The position numbers were made by a program, and so were the translations under genes. Below, piece after piece: positions 45,121 through 54,481 of a DNA stretch of 64,000 nt (its first letter is position 1; each line of letters opens with the position of its first letter). The stretch comes from an uncultured Alteromonas sp. (GTDB taxonomy: Bacteria > Pseudomonadota > Gammaproteobacteria > Enterobacterales > Alteromonadaceae): the NCBI RefSeq assembly GCF_913058315.1, contig NZ_CAJXQY010000002.1:23956-87955 (forward strand), written 5' to 3'. Under the pieces are notes generated by a model. That model was not told the DNA's origin and searched no databases. It saw nothing but the letters and a program-made list of their open reading frames with translations.

Positions 45121-45139
45121 CTCAAAAGAGCTACCTTTT
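45112..45139. terminator. terminator between convergent genes
   Basis: AAAAGTAGCTC, loop AAAA, GAGCTACCTTTT: the stem includes the stop codon of the nucleosidase-like gene and can work in both directions. Confidence 0.75.
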
Positions 45140-45159
45140 GCTTTGATTGAATCGAAGAT

Positions 45160-45795
45160 TTAAGTGGGCGAATAAGGCAACGATGACTGATGGGCCACAA
45201 TTCTTAGCTTACCTGATTTGTCTTTAACGTAGGCAAAGGTGTATTCCACTTTGGTCTCCCCTCCCTTTGTATCGGTAAAGTAATAATTCCCCATAGCCAC
45301 CGCCATGCTGCAGCTGTTATTAATGATCCCGACATTATCGAACTTCACTTTGGTGTACGGTTTGATGGCAAACCCTTTATCTTCAGAGTAAGCCTCATTG
45401 CCGCCCACAAAATACGATAACGCCGCATCAAAGCTCGATCTGAACTGTACTTTCGCCGCTAACGTTGGCTTAAATAACACGCTGCTCAGGTCGTAGCCGT
45501 ACATATCCTGAATAAAGTCTGCCGCGGCAGTTTTATAGTCGCCGTCAGAGGAATAAACCGTCCCTATTTTTACAATCCCGTCGCCCCAGAGTTTCTGAGC
45601 CTCTACCACTTCACGCTCTGAAATACAGGCATCCGAATAAAGCAAACGATTATCCACCACCGGCGTTGTTGCAGTGTTTGCCGCAGGCTCATTCATGCTG
45701 CTTTTTAATTGCTGGGATTGTGCGGTAGCGCATCCTGTTAACACGGCCGAGGAAAACGATAGAACCATTAACATTTTCAAGTTCATTTTTTGCAT
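45160..45795 (-). CDS. hypothetical lipoprotein with an NTF2-like domain
   Basis: 211 aa. Signal peptide with lipobox LTGC (Cys22). The mature part (about 75-205) has the alternating helix-strand pattern of SnoaL/NTF2 folds (KTAAADFIQDMYGYDL, NSCSMAVAMGNYYFTD, KVEYTFAYVKDKSGKLRIVAHQSS). Proteins like this occur in Shewanella and Vibrio without known function. Single-gene unit. Confidence 0.75.
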   Translation of the reverse strand: MQKMNLKMLMVLSFSSAVLTGCATAQSQQLKSSMNEPAANTATTPVVDNRLLYSDACISEREVVEAQKLWGDGIVKIGTVYSSDGDYKTAAADFIQDMYGYDLSSVLFKPTLAAKVQFRSSFDAALSYFVGGNEAYSEDKGFAIKPYTKVKFDNVGIINNSCSMAVAMGNYYFTDTKGGETKVEYTFAYVKDKSGKLRIVAHQSSLPYSPT

Positions 45796-46072
45796 AACAA
45801 TACTCTCTTATTCCGAAGTCAGATAACTAACCAGTGCTGAATAATCACTGCTTGGTGCTCATGATTAAGACTATTCATCGCGCCTGAATAAAGCTTGAAA
45901 GGAAGATTAAAAGAACATTAAAAAAGCAACCGACCGCAAAAAGGTTGAGCAACTCATGGACTTGCACTGCCCATTAGTCTGCATCAATAATCTGAAGCTT
46001 ATTGCTTCTCGTATTACTTAGGGTGTCTATACTTAGAATGTAAAACTGCAATTTTTTAAGTGGGAATCGTGG

Positions 46073-47266
46073 ATGTTAAGACAGCTCGTGTATCGAAGTC
46101 GTGCAACCAAAAAAATGTCGGAGCCGGATATCGATAAAATAGTCGCTGACTCAGAGCCCTTTAATCAGGCCAACGACGTTACCGGCATATTACTGTTTGA
46201 TGGCGAGTTCTTCTTTCAGGTGCTTGAGGGTGAAGGCGAGATAATCCACCGTTTGTTTGAGCACATTAAAAATGACTCCCGCCATACCAATATCGTAAAA
46301 GTGCTCGACAGCGCCTGTGCTAAGCGCGATTTCGGCAAGTGGAACTTACGTTCGTTAATTCTTAAGCCCGGCAGCCATTGCTACTGGCTCCCTTCAGATC
46401 TTACCGTAAGGCGTGATAGCAGAGTGTTTTCGCTGCTCAACAGCTTCGCTACCGGGCGCTGGCGCAGCTGTGTTTCTGCCGCAGAACGCGCTACTGTTAG
46501 TTGTACTATTGCCACCAGCTCGATTGACCTTACTCCTTATCCTTCCAGTGACATTCAGTTTGCCTTTCAGCCCATTGTGGATACCCGAATTGGTGGAATT
46601 TCATCCTACGAGGCATTGTTGCGCAACAGTGTAGGGCATTATCCCGAGTTAATTCTGGCCGATCTGCCGGAGCAGCAAAGATATGAGTTTGACTTAAAAT
46701 CCAAAGCTATTGCCATTACTCAGGGGGCCAAACTGTTACAGCCTGGCCAGTCTTTGTCGGTTAATTTATTGCCGGGGGCTATAACGCAAAACGAACAGGT
46801 AGTAAGTGAATTGCTGCGCTATTTGGAAGAAGGTGGTTTACAACCCGAACAGTTAATTGTGGAAATTACCGAAAGTGAAATGGTCAAAGAAAGCGAGGCT
46901 TTCTTTGCAGTCATCGAAGATATTCGTGCGGCAGGGATCCGACTGGCGCTGGATGATTTTGGCGCCGGCTACGCCGGCCTTTCGTTACTGGCCGACCTGA
47001 TGCCGGATAAAATTAAACTCGACCGTGCCATTACCCGCGGTATTCATGAAAGCGGTCCGCGTCAGGCTATTCTGCACGCGGTGTTTGAATTTGCCAATGC
47101 CACGGGCAGCCACTTAATTGTAGAGGGCGTAGAAACCTTCGACGAATGGCTGTGGTTAAACAATGCCGGTGTGCGTAAATTTCAGGGCTTCCTGTTTGCC
47201 CGCCCACAGTTAAACGGTGCCAACGCCGTTTACTTCGATGCCAGAAAATTAGTGAACCAACCATAA
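46073..47266 (+). CDS. BLUF-EAL blue-light-regulated cyclic-di-GMP phosphodiesterase
   Basis: 397 aa, soluble. N-terminal BLUF domain (1-90) with the flavin triad Tyr7, Asn31 and Gln49 (spacings as in AppA Y21/N45/Q63) and the VTGILLFDGEFFFQVLEG signature. C-terminal EAL domain (about 160-395): E180-A-L, NLLPG, VEITESEM, DDFGAGYAGLS, DKIKLDRAI, EGVETF. All metal and catalytic residues appear intact, so it should hydrolyse cyclic di-GMP under blue light, as known for BlrP1. Encoded opposite a PAS chemoreceptor. Confidence 0.94.
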   Translation: MLRQLVYRSRATKKMSEPDIDKIVADSEPFNQANDVTGILLFDGEFFFQVLEGEGEIIHRLFEHIKNDSRHTNIVKVLDSACAKRDFGKWNLRSLILKPGSHCYWLPSDLTVRRDSRVFSLLNSFATGRWRSCVSAAERATVSCTIATSSIDLTPYPSSDIQFAFQPIVDTRIGGISSYEALLRNSVGHYPELILADLPEQQRYEFDLKSKAIAITQGAKLLQPGQSLSVNLLPGAITQNEQVVSELLRYLEEGGLQPEQLIVEITESEMVKESEAFFAVIEDIRAAGIRLALDDFGAGYAGLSLLADLMPDKIKLDRAITRGIHESGPRQAILHAVFEFANATGSHLIVEGVETFDEWLWLNNAGVRKFQGFLFARPQLNGANAVYFDARKLVNQP

Positions 47267-47270
47267 TATT

Positions 47271-47303
47271 CGTTGCACAGCATTCGTCGTTCACTGTGCA
47301 ACG
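47271..47303. terminator. hairpin between convergent BLUF-EAL and chemoreceptor genes
   Basis: CGTTGCACAG (47271-47280) and CTGTGCAACG (47294-47303) form a perfect 10-bp stem with a 13-base loop but no T tract. Confidence 0.5.
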
Positions 47304-47313
47304 GCGCAATGGA

Positions 47314-49077
47314 TTACTGGTCTATTTTGCCTAACATTCCTGCCAGATCGTCTATCCGGGTTACGGTGTCTTTTACCAATTTATCAATCTCATCGCTGGC
47401 TTGCCTGGAGTGGGATGCCAGACTTCTAACTTCATCGGCCACCACCGCAAAGCCACGGCCTACATCCCCTGCCCGTGCCGCTTCAATGGCTGCATTAAGC
47501 GCCAACAAATTAGTTTGCTCTGAAATGCCGTTAATAGTGCCAATAATGTTGCTAATGGTCTGACTGACATTTAGCACGCCTTTCATGGATTCCTGGGTTT
47601 GATTCACAGCGATCCGGCGAGCGGTAATATCAATGCCAAATAAAACGTATTGGGTAATTTCATTTTTGAAGTTTTTCAGGGCACAAATCCCGGCGTCCAG
47701 TGACAACAGAAAATCGCCCTGACCAAAGTTGATTTGCAGCTTAATATTGCCGATTTCTTGCAGCGCTGCTTTTTGCTCGGCAGTTAATTCACCTAGTACA
47801 TGATCAACGAATGCCTGCTGGGTAGCGCTGGAACCGAGTTTTGAGGCCAGTAAATCACTGGGCGCTTTTAGGTGACCGTCTTTATCGATATCGAGAAGTA
47901 CCAGGGAGTGATCGATAGCATTAATTTTTCTTGTGAAATCCAGCGCCATCTGTTTAACCTCGGTAATATTAGCCTGTACCGAGATATAATTTTTTACCTC
48001 TCCCTGTTCATTCAGAATGGGAGTAATTGACAGCGACACCCAATAAGGCTCACCGCTCTTGGTATAATTAAGAATTTCATCGTAAAACGGTGTACGGTCG
48101 TGCAGGTTTTTTCGGATGCGCGCAATGGTATCTTTCGAGGTTTCGGCGCCTTGCAAAAAACTTCCCGGTTTCTTATTTTTAATTTCTTCCAATGCATACC
48201 CAGTTAATCTTTCAAAGCCTTTATTCACATACACAATCAGCCCTGCAGGATTAGTAATAATTACTGAATTATCCGTTTCATTGGCCACCATAGAGAGCAT
48301 TTCCCGCTCTTCCCGCATGAGTACATCCTGGGTGACATCTTTAACGAACGCCGTATACAGGGTTTTATTTTCAAGCCTCACTTTCGACAGCGATAACTGC
48401 CCCCACAGCACTTCCCCGTCTTTGCGTTCGATTTTAATTTCCCGGCTGGTACCCACAATTTTATCCTGGCCGGTTTCCCGGTTAGCATTAACATAGTTAT
48501 CGTGGTTCGCCTGAATGGCTTGCGGCACCAGCATTTTAACGTTTTGGCCGAGCACTTCTTCGCGGTCATAGCCCCAAAGCTTTTCGGCCGCGGCATTAAA
48601 TAACGTAACGCAGTTATGCTCATCGATGCAGACTACTGCATCCAGCGCCTGCTCCAGGGTTTGTGCCATGGTTTCCCTGGAGTCGCGCTCCTGAGAAATA
48701 TCCCGCACAAAAGCGGTGTAATGGATGTGCCCATTAAGCACAATTTTAGACAGCGACAGCTGTACCCAGAGCTTAGTGCCATCCTTGCGTTGTAATTGCA
48801 CGTCCCTTGAACTGCCGACAATCTTATCCTGACCGGTCTGCCGATGATGGTTAACGTTATTATCATGATTTGCGCGCAATTCGTGCGGTAGCAGCATGGC
48901 CACGTTCTTACCAATCACTTCATTTTTGCGATAGCCCCAGATTTTTTCGGCCGCCTGATTAAAAAAGGTCACCCGATTTTTCTCGTCGATACTGACTACT
49001 GCAATAATACTTTGCTCAAGGGCCTGAATAGCCTGATTGGTTTTTGTCTTCTGTTGCCAGAACATGCTGCACTCCAC
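47314..49077 (-). CDS. soluble PAS-containing methyl-accepting chemotaxis protein
   Basis: 587 aa, no membrane helix. Three PAS domains (about 20-135, 140-258, 265-385; the first two are near-duplicates sharing AAEKxWGY and [16 protein letters not shown]), a linker PAS-like region (390-500), and a short signalling domain (about 505-587) with the conserved tip [40 protein letters not shown]. The third PAS has the LOV-like GxFLQG stretch but Gly in place of the photoactive Cys. It probably senses redox or O2 in the cytoplasm. Convergent with BLUF-EAL. Confidence 0.9.
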   Translation of the reverse strand: MECSMFWQQKTKTNQAIQALEQSIIAVVSIDEKNRVTFFNQAAEKIWGYRKNEVIGKNVAMLLPHELRANHDNNVNHHRQTGQDKIVGSSRDVQLQRKDGTKLWVQLSLSKIVLNGHIHYTAFVRDISQERDSRETMAQTLEQALDAVVCIDEHNCVTLFNAAAEKLWGYDREEVLGQNVKMLVPQAIQANHDNYVNANRETGQDKIVGTSREIKIERKDGEVLWGQLSLSKVRLENKTLYTAFVKDVTQDVLMREEREMLSMVANETDNSVIITNPAGLIVYVNKGFERLTGYALEEIKNKKPGSFLQGAETSKDTIARIRKNLHDRTPFYDEILNYTKSGEPYWVSLSITPILNEQGEVKNYISVQANITEVKQMALDFTRKINAIDHSLVLLDIDKDGHLKAPSDLLASKLGSSATQQAFVDHVLGELTAEQKAALQEIGNIKLQINFGQGDFLLSLDAGICALKNFKNEITQYVLFGIDITARRIAVNQTQESMKGVLNVSQTISNIIGTINGISEQTNLLALNAAIEAARAGDVGRGFAVVADEVRSLASHSRQASDEIDKLVKDTVTRIDDLAGMLGKIDQ

Positions 49078-49265
49078 CTATAAAAAAATCTCTACTTCAG
49101 GATGGCGTTTACCGAACACTCACTCGCTGCAAAGAGCCAGCTGCGCTCAGTCAAACCGTATGTAATACGCGACAAATTTACATTCCGTTCACAAAGCGTA
49201 GTTCAAAATTGTGCTCTTTTTTGAATTTTTACGTATTGGATGTTAAAGCGTTGCGAAGTAACTTC

Positions 49266-50822
49266 ATGTATAAGCGAAAAATCTATTTGTTTGGCATCAC
49301 CTCAGGGCTGATCATGATGGTTGCTCTATGCTGTACGGCTGTTTCCGCCTACCTGACACAAATTAACCTGGAGCAAAGTAATACCGGCCAAACCCTGCTG
49401 GCAGAACATCAGAAACTCAGCAGCATCTCCTATCGAATGTTTAAACAACTTACCGACGAGCTGATTTTTGGAGAAAGTGCCAACCAGGCTATCATTCGCA
49501 ATAAACAGGCGCTTATTGCTCAGTCGTTAGACAAAATTCGCAGTCTCGAACTGCAACAAAGGCAGGCTCTGGGCAGTAAGATGACCGCCGGCAGCATTGA
49601 AGATACCGACGAACTGGCCGGCCTGATAGACGCCATCATCAGCGAATTTAAGGCCATCACAGCAACTTATAACAACACCCCGCTGGACCAGCAGAACCGC
49701 TTGCAAACCTTGCTCGAGGTAAAGATTGATAATGAATTTCGTGAAGCAATTAACGCCGCTGTAGTACGTCAGGGCAATGTGGTTTCAGCCATTAATGCCA
49801 AAATAGAAACCCTTAACACTGCCATTGTGTGGTTTGCCGTGGGCGTAGCGCTGTTTGCCATGCCCTGTATTATCCTTGCCTGTTACTGGCTGTTTAATCA
49901 GCTCTATCAGCCGCTAACCATTATCAACAACGGCACTAAAGCCATTGCGGCAGGCGATTACCACCAGCGCTTACCAGAAACTCTGGATACCGAGTTCTCC
50001 CAACTGGTGTCGTCGCTAAACCTGCTGGCGTCACGGCTGGCCGACCACGAAATGAAAGCCGAACACTCCCGCAAGCAACTGGAGTTCGAGGTAGAGCAGC
50101 GCACCCGGGAAATCAAACAGGTAAACGAACAACTCACCAGAGTTGACTCCCGCCGGCGTCAGTTTCTGGCTGATGTCTCCCATGAACTCAGAACGCCTCT
50201 AACCATAATCAGGGGCGAGGCCCAGGTTACTCTGCGTCAGTCTTCTGCCTCGGAAGAGGTTTACCGGGAAACGCTGGAGTCAATTTTACTGCAAGCGGTA
50301 AACCTCAGTGAACTGGTAGATGACTTACTGTTGCTGGCCAGAGCCGAACTAAGTCAGTTAAAACTGGACACTTCGCGCCAGCCGCTTAGCGATTTCCTGC
50401 AAAACCAGGTTAGCCAGTGGCAGCGCCTGCACGAAGATCGCCAGTTTACCCTCGATATTGACGAGAGCGCCGAAGCGTTGCAGCTCAAATTTGATCAGCA
50501 ACGCCTGAAACAGGTGGTTGCTATTATGCTGGACAACGCATGTAAATATTCAGCGCCGCAATCGCCCATTAACGTGTCATTAAAGCAGGTAGATACCAGT
50601 GCCTGCATTGAGATAAAAGACTTTGGTGAAGGGATCTCCCCTGCTGATATTAACCATATTTTTGAACGCTTTGTGCGCTTTAAGCACAAGTCCGAAGGGC
50701 TGGGGCTTGGCCTGGCCATAGCCAAAGCCATTATTGAGGCGCATGGCGGCGAAATACAGGTTAACTCCACCCAGGGCGAAGGCACCCTGTTTCAAATTTA
50801 TCTGCCAATGGATGTTGAATAA
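49266..50822 (+). CDS. HAMP sensor histidine kinase
   Basis: 518 aa from the ATG at 49266 (a longer in-frame reading to 49044 overlaps the chemoreceptor start and adds unconserved residues). Membrane helices at about 7-30 and 178-200 flank a helical periplasmic domain; HAMP about 200-250; HisKA with His306 (DVSHELRTPLTI); HATPase with N box MLDNACKYS, G1 DFGEGIS and G2 GLGLGLAI. Signal unknown. Its stop overlaps the next start by one base (TAATG), so kinase and regulator are translationally coupled. Confidence 0.93.
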   Translation: MYKRKIYLFGITSGLIMMVALCCTAVSAYLTQINLEQSNTGQTLLAEHQKLSSISYRMFKQLTDELIFGESANQAIIRNKQALIAQSLDKIRSLELQQRQALGSKMTAGSIEDTDELAGLIDAIISEFKAITATYNNTPLDQQNRLQTLLEVKIDNEFREAINAAVVRQGNVVSAINAKIETLNTAIVWFAVGVALFAMPCIILACYWLFNQLYQPLTIINNGTKAIAAGDYHQRLPETLDTEFSQLVSSLNLLASRLADHEMKAEHSRKQLEFEVEQRTREIKQVNEQLTRVDSRRRQFLADVSHELRTPLTIIRGEAQVTLRQSSASEEVYRETLESILLQAVNLSELVDDLLLLARAELSQLKLDTSRQPLSDFLQNQVSQWQRLHEDRQFTLDIDESAEALQLKFDQQRLKQVVAIMLDNACKYSAPQSPINVSLKQVDTSACIEIKDFGEGISPADINHIFERFVRFKHKSEGLGLGLAIAKAIIEAHGGEIQVNSTQGEGTLFQIYLPMDVE

Positions 50823-51514
50823 TGAAAATTCTGATTGCTGATGATGAACTCTCGCTGGTGAATTTCCTTTATCGCGGACTCACTGCCGAAGGATTTGAAT
50901 GCATCAAAGAAACTGCACTGCATAACCTGGTTGATTTAGCAAAGCGGGAGCAGCCTGATTTACTGGTGCTCGACAGAATGTTTGGCGAAGACGATAGCGT
51001 GGAGATACTGCCCGCCCTGAAACAGCTCAGCCATGGCCCTATGGTGTTACTCCTGTCGGCACTCGATGATATTGTCGAAAAGGTCACCGGGCTCGACAAA
51101 GGCGCCGACGACTACCTGTGTAAACCCTTCGATTTCGACGAGCTGCTGGCCAGGGTTAATGCACTCGGCAGACGGCATCGGGCGCAACCGGATAAAGCGC
51201 CACGCCAATTGAGCTTTGCCAACCTGCAACTGGATCTGGAGTCCAAACTGGCCAGCATCATCCGAGACGGTAATGCTGAAGAACTCACCCTTACCAACAT
51301 TGAATTTAACCTGCTGAGCTATTTTATTGAGTCGCAAAATAAAGTGCTCACCCGGGAGCGTATTTTAAGCCGGGTCTGGCAAAGCAACACTGATCCGCTG
51401 ACTAATATTGTGGATGTTTATATCAGCCGCCTGCGCCAAAAACTGCCGCCTGCTGCGGGCATCGAAATCGCCACGATCCGCGGTAATGGTTACCGGTTAA
51501 AGGCATTGAGTTAA
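50822..51514 (+). CDS. OmpR-family response regulator
   Basis: 230 aa. Receiver domain (1-118) with acidic D7/D8, phospho-acceptor Asp51 (LLVLDRMFG) and Lys in LCKPF; winged-helix DNA-binding domain (about 130-230: ELTLTNIEFNLLSYFIESQNKVLTRERILSRVWQ, DVYISRLRQKL, IRGNGYRL). Cognate partner of the kinase just upstream. Confidence 0.95.
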   Translation: MKILIADDELSLVNFLYRGLTAEGFECIKETALHNLVDLAKREQPDLLVLDRMFGEDDSVEILPALKQLSHGPMVLLLSALDDIVEKVTGLDKGADDYLCKPFDFDELLARVNALGRRHRAQPDKAPRQLSFANLQLDLESKLASIIRDGNAEELTLTNIEFNLLSYFIESQNKVLTRERILSRVWQSNTDPLTNIVDVYISRLRQKLPPAAGIEIATIRGNGYRLKALS

Positions 51515-51526
51515 TCCGGCTGCCCA

Positions 51527-51910
51527 CTACTCTATCCACATCTCGTTGATGAGCGGCGCTTCAGCGCTGTTAGTAAATGTGATATTTATCACAATATCAT
51601 CACTGGTATGGGTATATCGGGCCACAAACAGTAACCTTGGGTTGCCTCCCCGGTTCAACGCTGCAACAAGGCGTTTAGCTATAAGCGGGCCAAGCTGGGG
51701 AGCAATTGCCTGGTAGGCGTTTTGAAACCCCTCAGGCGTAATTCTGGCCGCCAGCGAGTTGGTCATCACGTCTCGAAATGCCTGATAGTCGCCTGTTTCA
51801 TGGGCTTTTAGCGCAATATCAACCACCGGCATTAATATCGCTAATGCCTGCGTTGCGTTTTCCCCAAAGCAACCAAAATAATCTTCCGACGGCTGGTTAT
51901 CGTCATTCAT
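51527..51910 (-). CDS. hypothetical protein, possibly NTF2-like
   Basis: 127 aa, soluble. Two helices (NATQALAILMPVVDIALKAHETGDYQAFRDVMT and GFQNAYQAIAPQLGPLIAKRLVAAL) followed by strands (RLLFVARYTH, DIVINITFTN), a pattern of NTF2-like/SnoaL folds. Not assigned. Lone minus-strand gene between the response regulator and the tonB operon. Confidence 0.62.
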   Translation of the reverse strand: MNDDNQPSEDYFGCFGENATQALAILMPVVDIALKAHETGDYQAFRDVMTNSLAARITPEGFQNAYQAIAPQLGPLIAKRLVAALNRGGNPRLLFVARYTHTSDDIVINITFTNSAEAPLINEMWIE

Positions 51911-52014
51911 GCTCCCTCCTGCTGCGGCGTAATGTGGATTTCACGATTTTGCGCTGCCCGCACACTAATTCTGCAATCTCCAGCATCGCTTGTGGCACTG
52001 CCCCCGGGCAAGTT

Positions 52015-52032
52015 CAAAATTGTAAAATTTTG
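52015..52032. promoter_or_regulatory. inverted repeat upstream of tonB
   Basis: CAAAATT, GTAA, AATTTTG: a 7-bp inverted repeat in the AT-rich gap before the tonB-sigma operon, about 80 bases upstream of the start. Possible operator. Confidence 0.35.
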
Positions 52033-52110
52033 TAGCGTCAATTTTTTGAAATTTAATTCACCCCTTTTGTGCTGCCCGGTCGTTATACCCAAAACCAGGG
52101 AGTACACACT

Positions 52111-52749
52111 ATGCAATTAACTGCGAATCCAATCTTTTCAACCCGTGATTATGTCAGGCCATTGAGTCACCTGCTACTGGCCGCGCTGGTCACTTTTGGT
52201 TTGTTTGTTATGATGGCCAAACTAATCGAGCAACACGGCGAAGTGCCCAAAGTGGAAGAGCCCGTGGTTCTTGACGATTTTTTACTGCATGTAGAAGAGC
52301 CGGAAACCATTACCAGACAACCGGTTAAGCCCATGGAAAAACCCCTTGAGCAGCCCCCTTCGCTACCAGAGCCGGTTGAATCCGATCCCGGTCCTAACGA
52401 GATCAGTGTTAACGTAAACCCGATAATACCCGGCAATCAAATAGCCTTTAACACGGAATTTGGACAACAAAGTGATACCTCAGCCCGGCCGATAGTCCGG
52501 GTGAACCCCAGCTATCCGGCAGATGCTGCAAGGCAAGGTATAGAAGGATGGGTCCAGCTCACCTTTGACCTCACCCCTCAGGGAACCGTTACCAATATAA
52601 ACATTGTGGATGCCGAACCGCTGCGTATCTTTAACCGGGAAGCCAAACGAGCGCTGGCAAAATGGCGTTATCAGCCTCAGTTAGAAAAAGGTGTACCTGT
52701 GGCACAAACCGGGTTACAAGTAGTACTCACCTTCAAGCTGGAGCAGTAA
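52111..52749 (+). CDS. TonB-family energy transducer
   Basis: 212 aa from the ATG at 52111 (CAGGGAG upstream). One membrane helix (about 20-38), a proline/glutamate-rich spacer (about 48-95) and a C-terminal TonB domain (about 130-212; RVNPSYPADAARQGIEGWVQLTFDL, ALAKWRYQP). It passes proton-motive force from ExbB/ExbD to outer-membrane receptors. No exbBD genes are adjacent. Its operon partners are an ECF sigma factor and a membrane anti-sigma-like protein. Confidence 0.9.
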   Translation: MQLTANPIFSTRDYVRPLSHLLLAALVTFGLFVMMAKLIEQHGEVPKVEEPVVLDDFLLHVEEPETITRQPVKPMEKPLEQPPSLPEPVESDPGPNEISVNVNPIIPGNQIAFNTEFGQQSDTSARPIVRVNPSYPADAARQGIEGWVQLTFDLTPQGTVTNINIVDAEPLRIFNREAKRALAKWRYQPQLEKGVPVAQTGLQVVLTFKLEQ

Positions 52750-52758
52750 GGACCGTCT

Positions 52759-53319
52759 GTGGGGATTGCCAAACTCGGATTTCTACGCACTTTCCTGAAA
52801 ACGGAAACTGCCACCACCTGCAACGAAACGTTGTTCAGGCACTATCGCCAAACCGGCGATAGTGCAGCTCTGAGCACGCTTTACGACCAACACTGCAATA
52901 ACCTTTATTATTATTTGCTGGTGATGAGCGATCCAACCACCGCCGCGGATGTAACACAAAAAGTCTGGCTTAAGGTGATGGAATCCCGCCACGACTATCA
53001 GAGTCAGGGCCGCTTTCAGGCCTGGCTGTTCACCATTGGCCATCGTATGCTGATTGACGAATTCAGACAAAGCAAGCGCTGGCACGCCGATACCGATCCG
53101 GATACGTTAAGCTCTCCCCTCAGGGGCGACGAGAAAGACACCGACTTTCATCAGTTAGTCAAACAACTGCCTTTTACTCAGCGGGAAGCTTTCTCATTGC
53201 AACAGGAAGGATTTAGTTTAAAGGATATTGCCGCCATTTGCGGAGTACCGGTGGAAACGGTTAAAACCCGTTTGCGCTATGCCCGGGACTCCCTGAAAAA
53301 ACACTGGAAATCATCATGA
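52759..53319 (+). CDS. ECF sigma factor
   Basis: 186 aa from a GTG start, 9 bases after tonB. Sigma region 2 (about 27-95; LYDQHCNNLYYYLLVMSDPTTAADVTQKVWLKV, FQAWLFTIGHRMLIDEFRQSK) and region 4 (about 125-180; QLPFTQREAFSLQQEGFSLKDIAAICGVPVETVKTRLRYARDSLK). Its stop overlaps the next gene by 4 bases (ATGA), typical of a sigma/anti-sigma pair. Confidence 0.92.
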   Translation: MGIAKLGFLRTFLKTETATTCNETLFRHYRQTGDSAALSTLYDQHCNNLYYYLLVMSDPTTAADVTQKVWLKVMESRHDYQSQGRFQAWLFTIGHRMLIDEFRQSKRWHADTDPDTLSSPLRGDEKDTDFHQLVKQLPFTQREAFSLQQEGFSLKDIAAICGVPVETVKTRLRYARDSLKKHWKSS

Positions 53320-53909
53320 ACGAGTCCGACCCGAAAGACGAGCTACAACAGGCATATGATGCTGCCAAGCACCGGTATCCGGCGCCGGGGCGCATTAAGC
53401 GGGCGGTCCTGGCTCAACAACAACAAGACCGCAGCTGGCGCCATTTGCTGCACACTAATAGTCGGTTGCCTGGCCGGGAATGGCTGGCTCTGGCCGCTGC
53501 AGTGGGTTGCCTGATGTGGTTGTTAAACACGGCGATGTTTGCTCACAAACCGCTTCCTGACACTGACATCATTGCGTTACAAGTGGAATATCATGGTTAT
53601 CAGGATGACGTGGCAGGTCTTCCCGACTATCGCGAAAAACTCACGTTGTACACCCGTGAATTTACCCGGCAGATCGAGACGTTGAATATCTTTTATTCTC
53701 GTCCGGCGATGCTTGCCAGCCATGAGGGTAACTGGCTGTTTACCGATTGTGACAATCAGACCATCACCGTTTCCCATGAATTGATCGACGATTTGCGGGC
53801 TCTGCAACGGGTCGATCCAGCCCTGGTTGAGGGCACTTTTGTCGCCCTGGCCTTCGATAAGCAAGGCAGACTGATTAAAATTGAACAGGCACAGGCGAAA
53901 AGCTGTTAG
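53316..53909 (+). CDS. membrane protein, probable anti-sigma factor
   Basis: 197 aa. Cytoplasmic N-terminus (1-50; DELQQAYDAAKHRYPAPGRIKRAVLAQQQ), one membrane helix (about 52-70, EWLALAAAVGCLMWLLNTAMF), then a periplasmic domain with two Cys. The layout and overlap with the sigma gene support an anti-sigma role. No ZAS zinc motif is present, so this is from context. Confidence 0.68.
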   Translation: MNESDPKDELQQAYDAAKHRYPAPGRIKRAVLAQQQQDRSWRHLLHTNSRLPGREWLALAAAVGCLMWLLNTAMFAHKPLPDTDIIALQVEYHGYQDDVAGLPDYREKLTLYTREFTRQIETLNIFYSRPAMLASHEGNWLFTDCDNQTITVSHELIDDLRALQRVDPALVEGTFVALAFDKQGRLIKIEQAQAKSC

Positions 53910-54017
53910 CCCTGGCCCCGTTATTTTTTGCTGGTCAACAGCAAAACAACATGGTTTCATTAGGTTTTATACTATAGTTGCATTACTGCAAGCGGCCTTA
54001 CTTGCAAGGAACACATT

Positions 54018-54353
54018 GTGAAAAACCTGTTTCAAGCCATCGATAATAAAGACACCGAAACCTTTGCCGGATTTCTGTCTGAGCATGCAATCTTTCGTTT
54101 TGGCAATGCCCCACTGGTGGAAGGCCGGGCCAACATTGCCGCGGTAGTAGACGGCTTTTTTAACAGCATCAAATCCTTATCCCACAGTGTAACGGAAACC
54201 TGGCGTACGCCTACCGGAGTAATATGTCAGGGGACAGTCACCTACACCCGTTTTGATGACAGTACGCTGACCATTCCTTTTTGCAATATCTTTAAAGTCA
54301 ATGAGAACCTGATTGAAGAGTACCTCATTTTTGCAGACGTTTCGGCCCTCTGA
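54018..54353 (+). CDS. SnoaL-like/NTF2-family protein
   Basis: 111 aa from a GTG start with AAGGA upstream. AIDNKDTETFAGFLSEHAIFRFGNAPLVEGRANIAAVVDGFFNSIKSLSH is the usual opening of nuclear transport factor 2-like SnoaL_2 proteins. Substrate unknown. Confidence 0.82.
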   Translation: MKNLFQAIDNKDTETFAGFLSEHAIFRFGNAPLVEGRANIAAVVDGFFNSIKSLSHSVTETWRTPTGVICQGTVTYTRFDDSTLTIPFCNIFKVNENLIEEYLIFADVSAL

Positions 54354-54481
54354 CGAGCGTATTCCCCACTGCAAGGCTCCTCCTGTAGGCCTCCCCGCCC
54401 ACAATAAAAAATGCATGCTTTTTGCCTTACAACTGTGCTATGTTATTTTTTGGTAGTGTACTTACATAAAAATTAACAATA

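Noticed and set aside
47900..48300. A LOV blue-light domain in the chemoreceptor
   Set aside because: The NCRFLQG cysteine is Gly here (KKPGSFLQG); similar GxxLQG stretches occur in ordinary redox or haem PAS domains.
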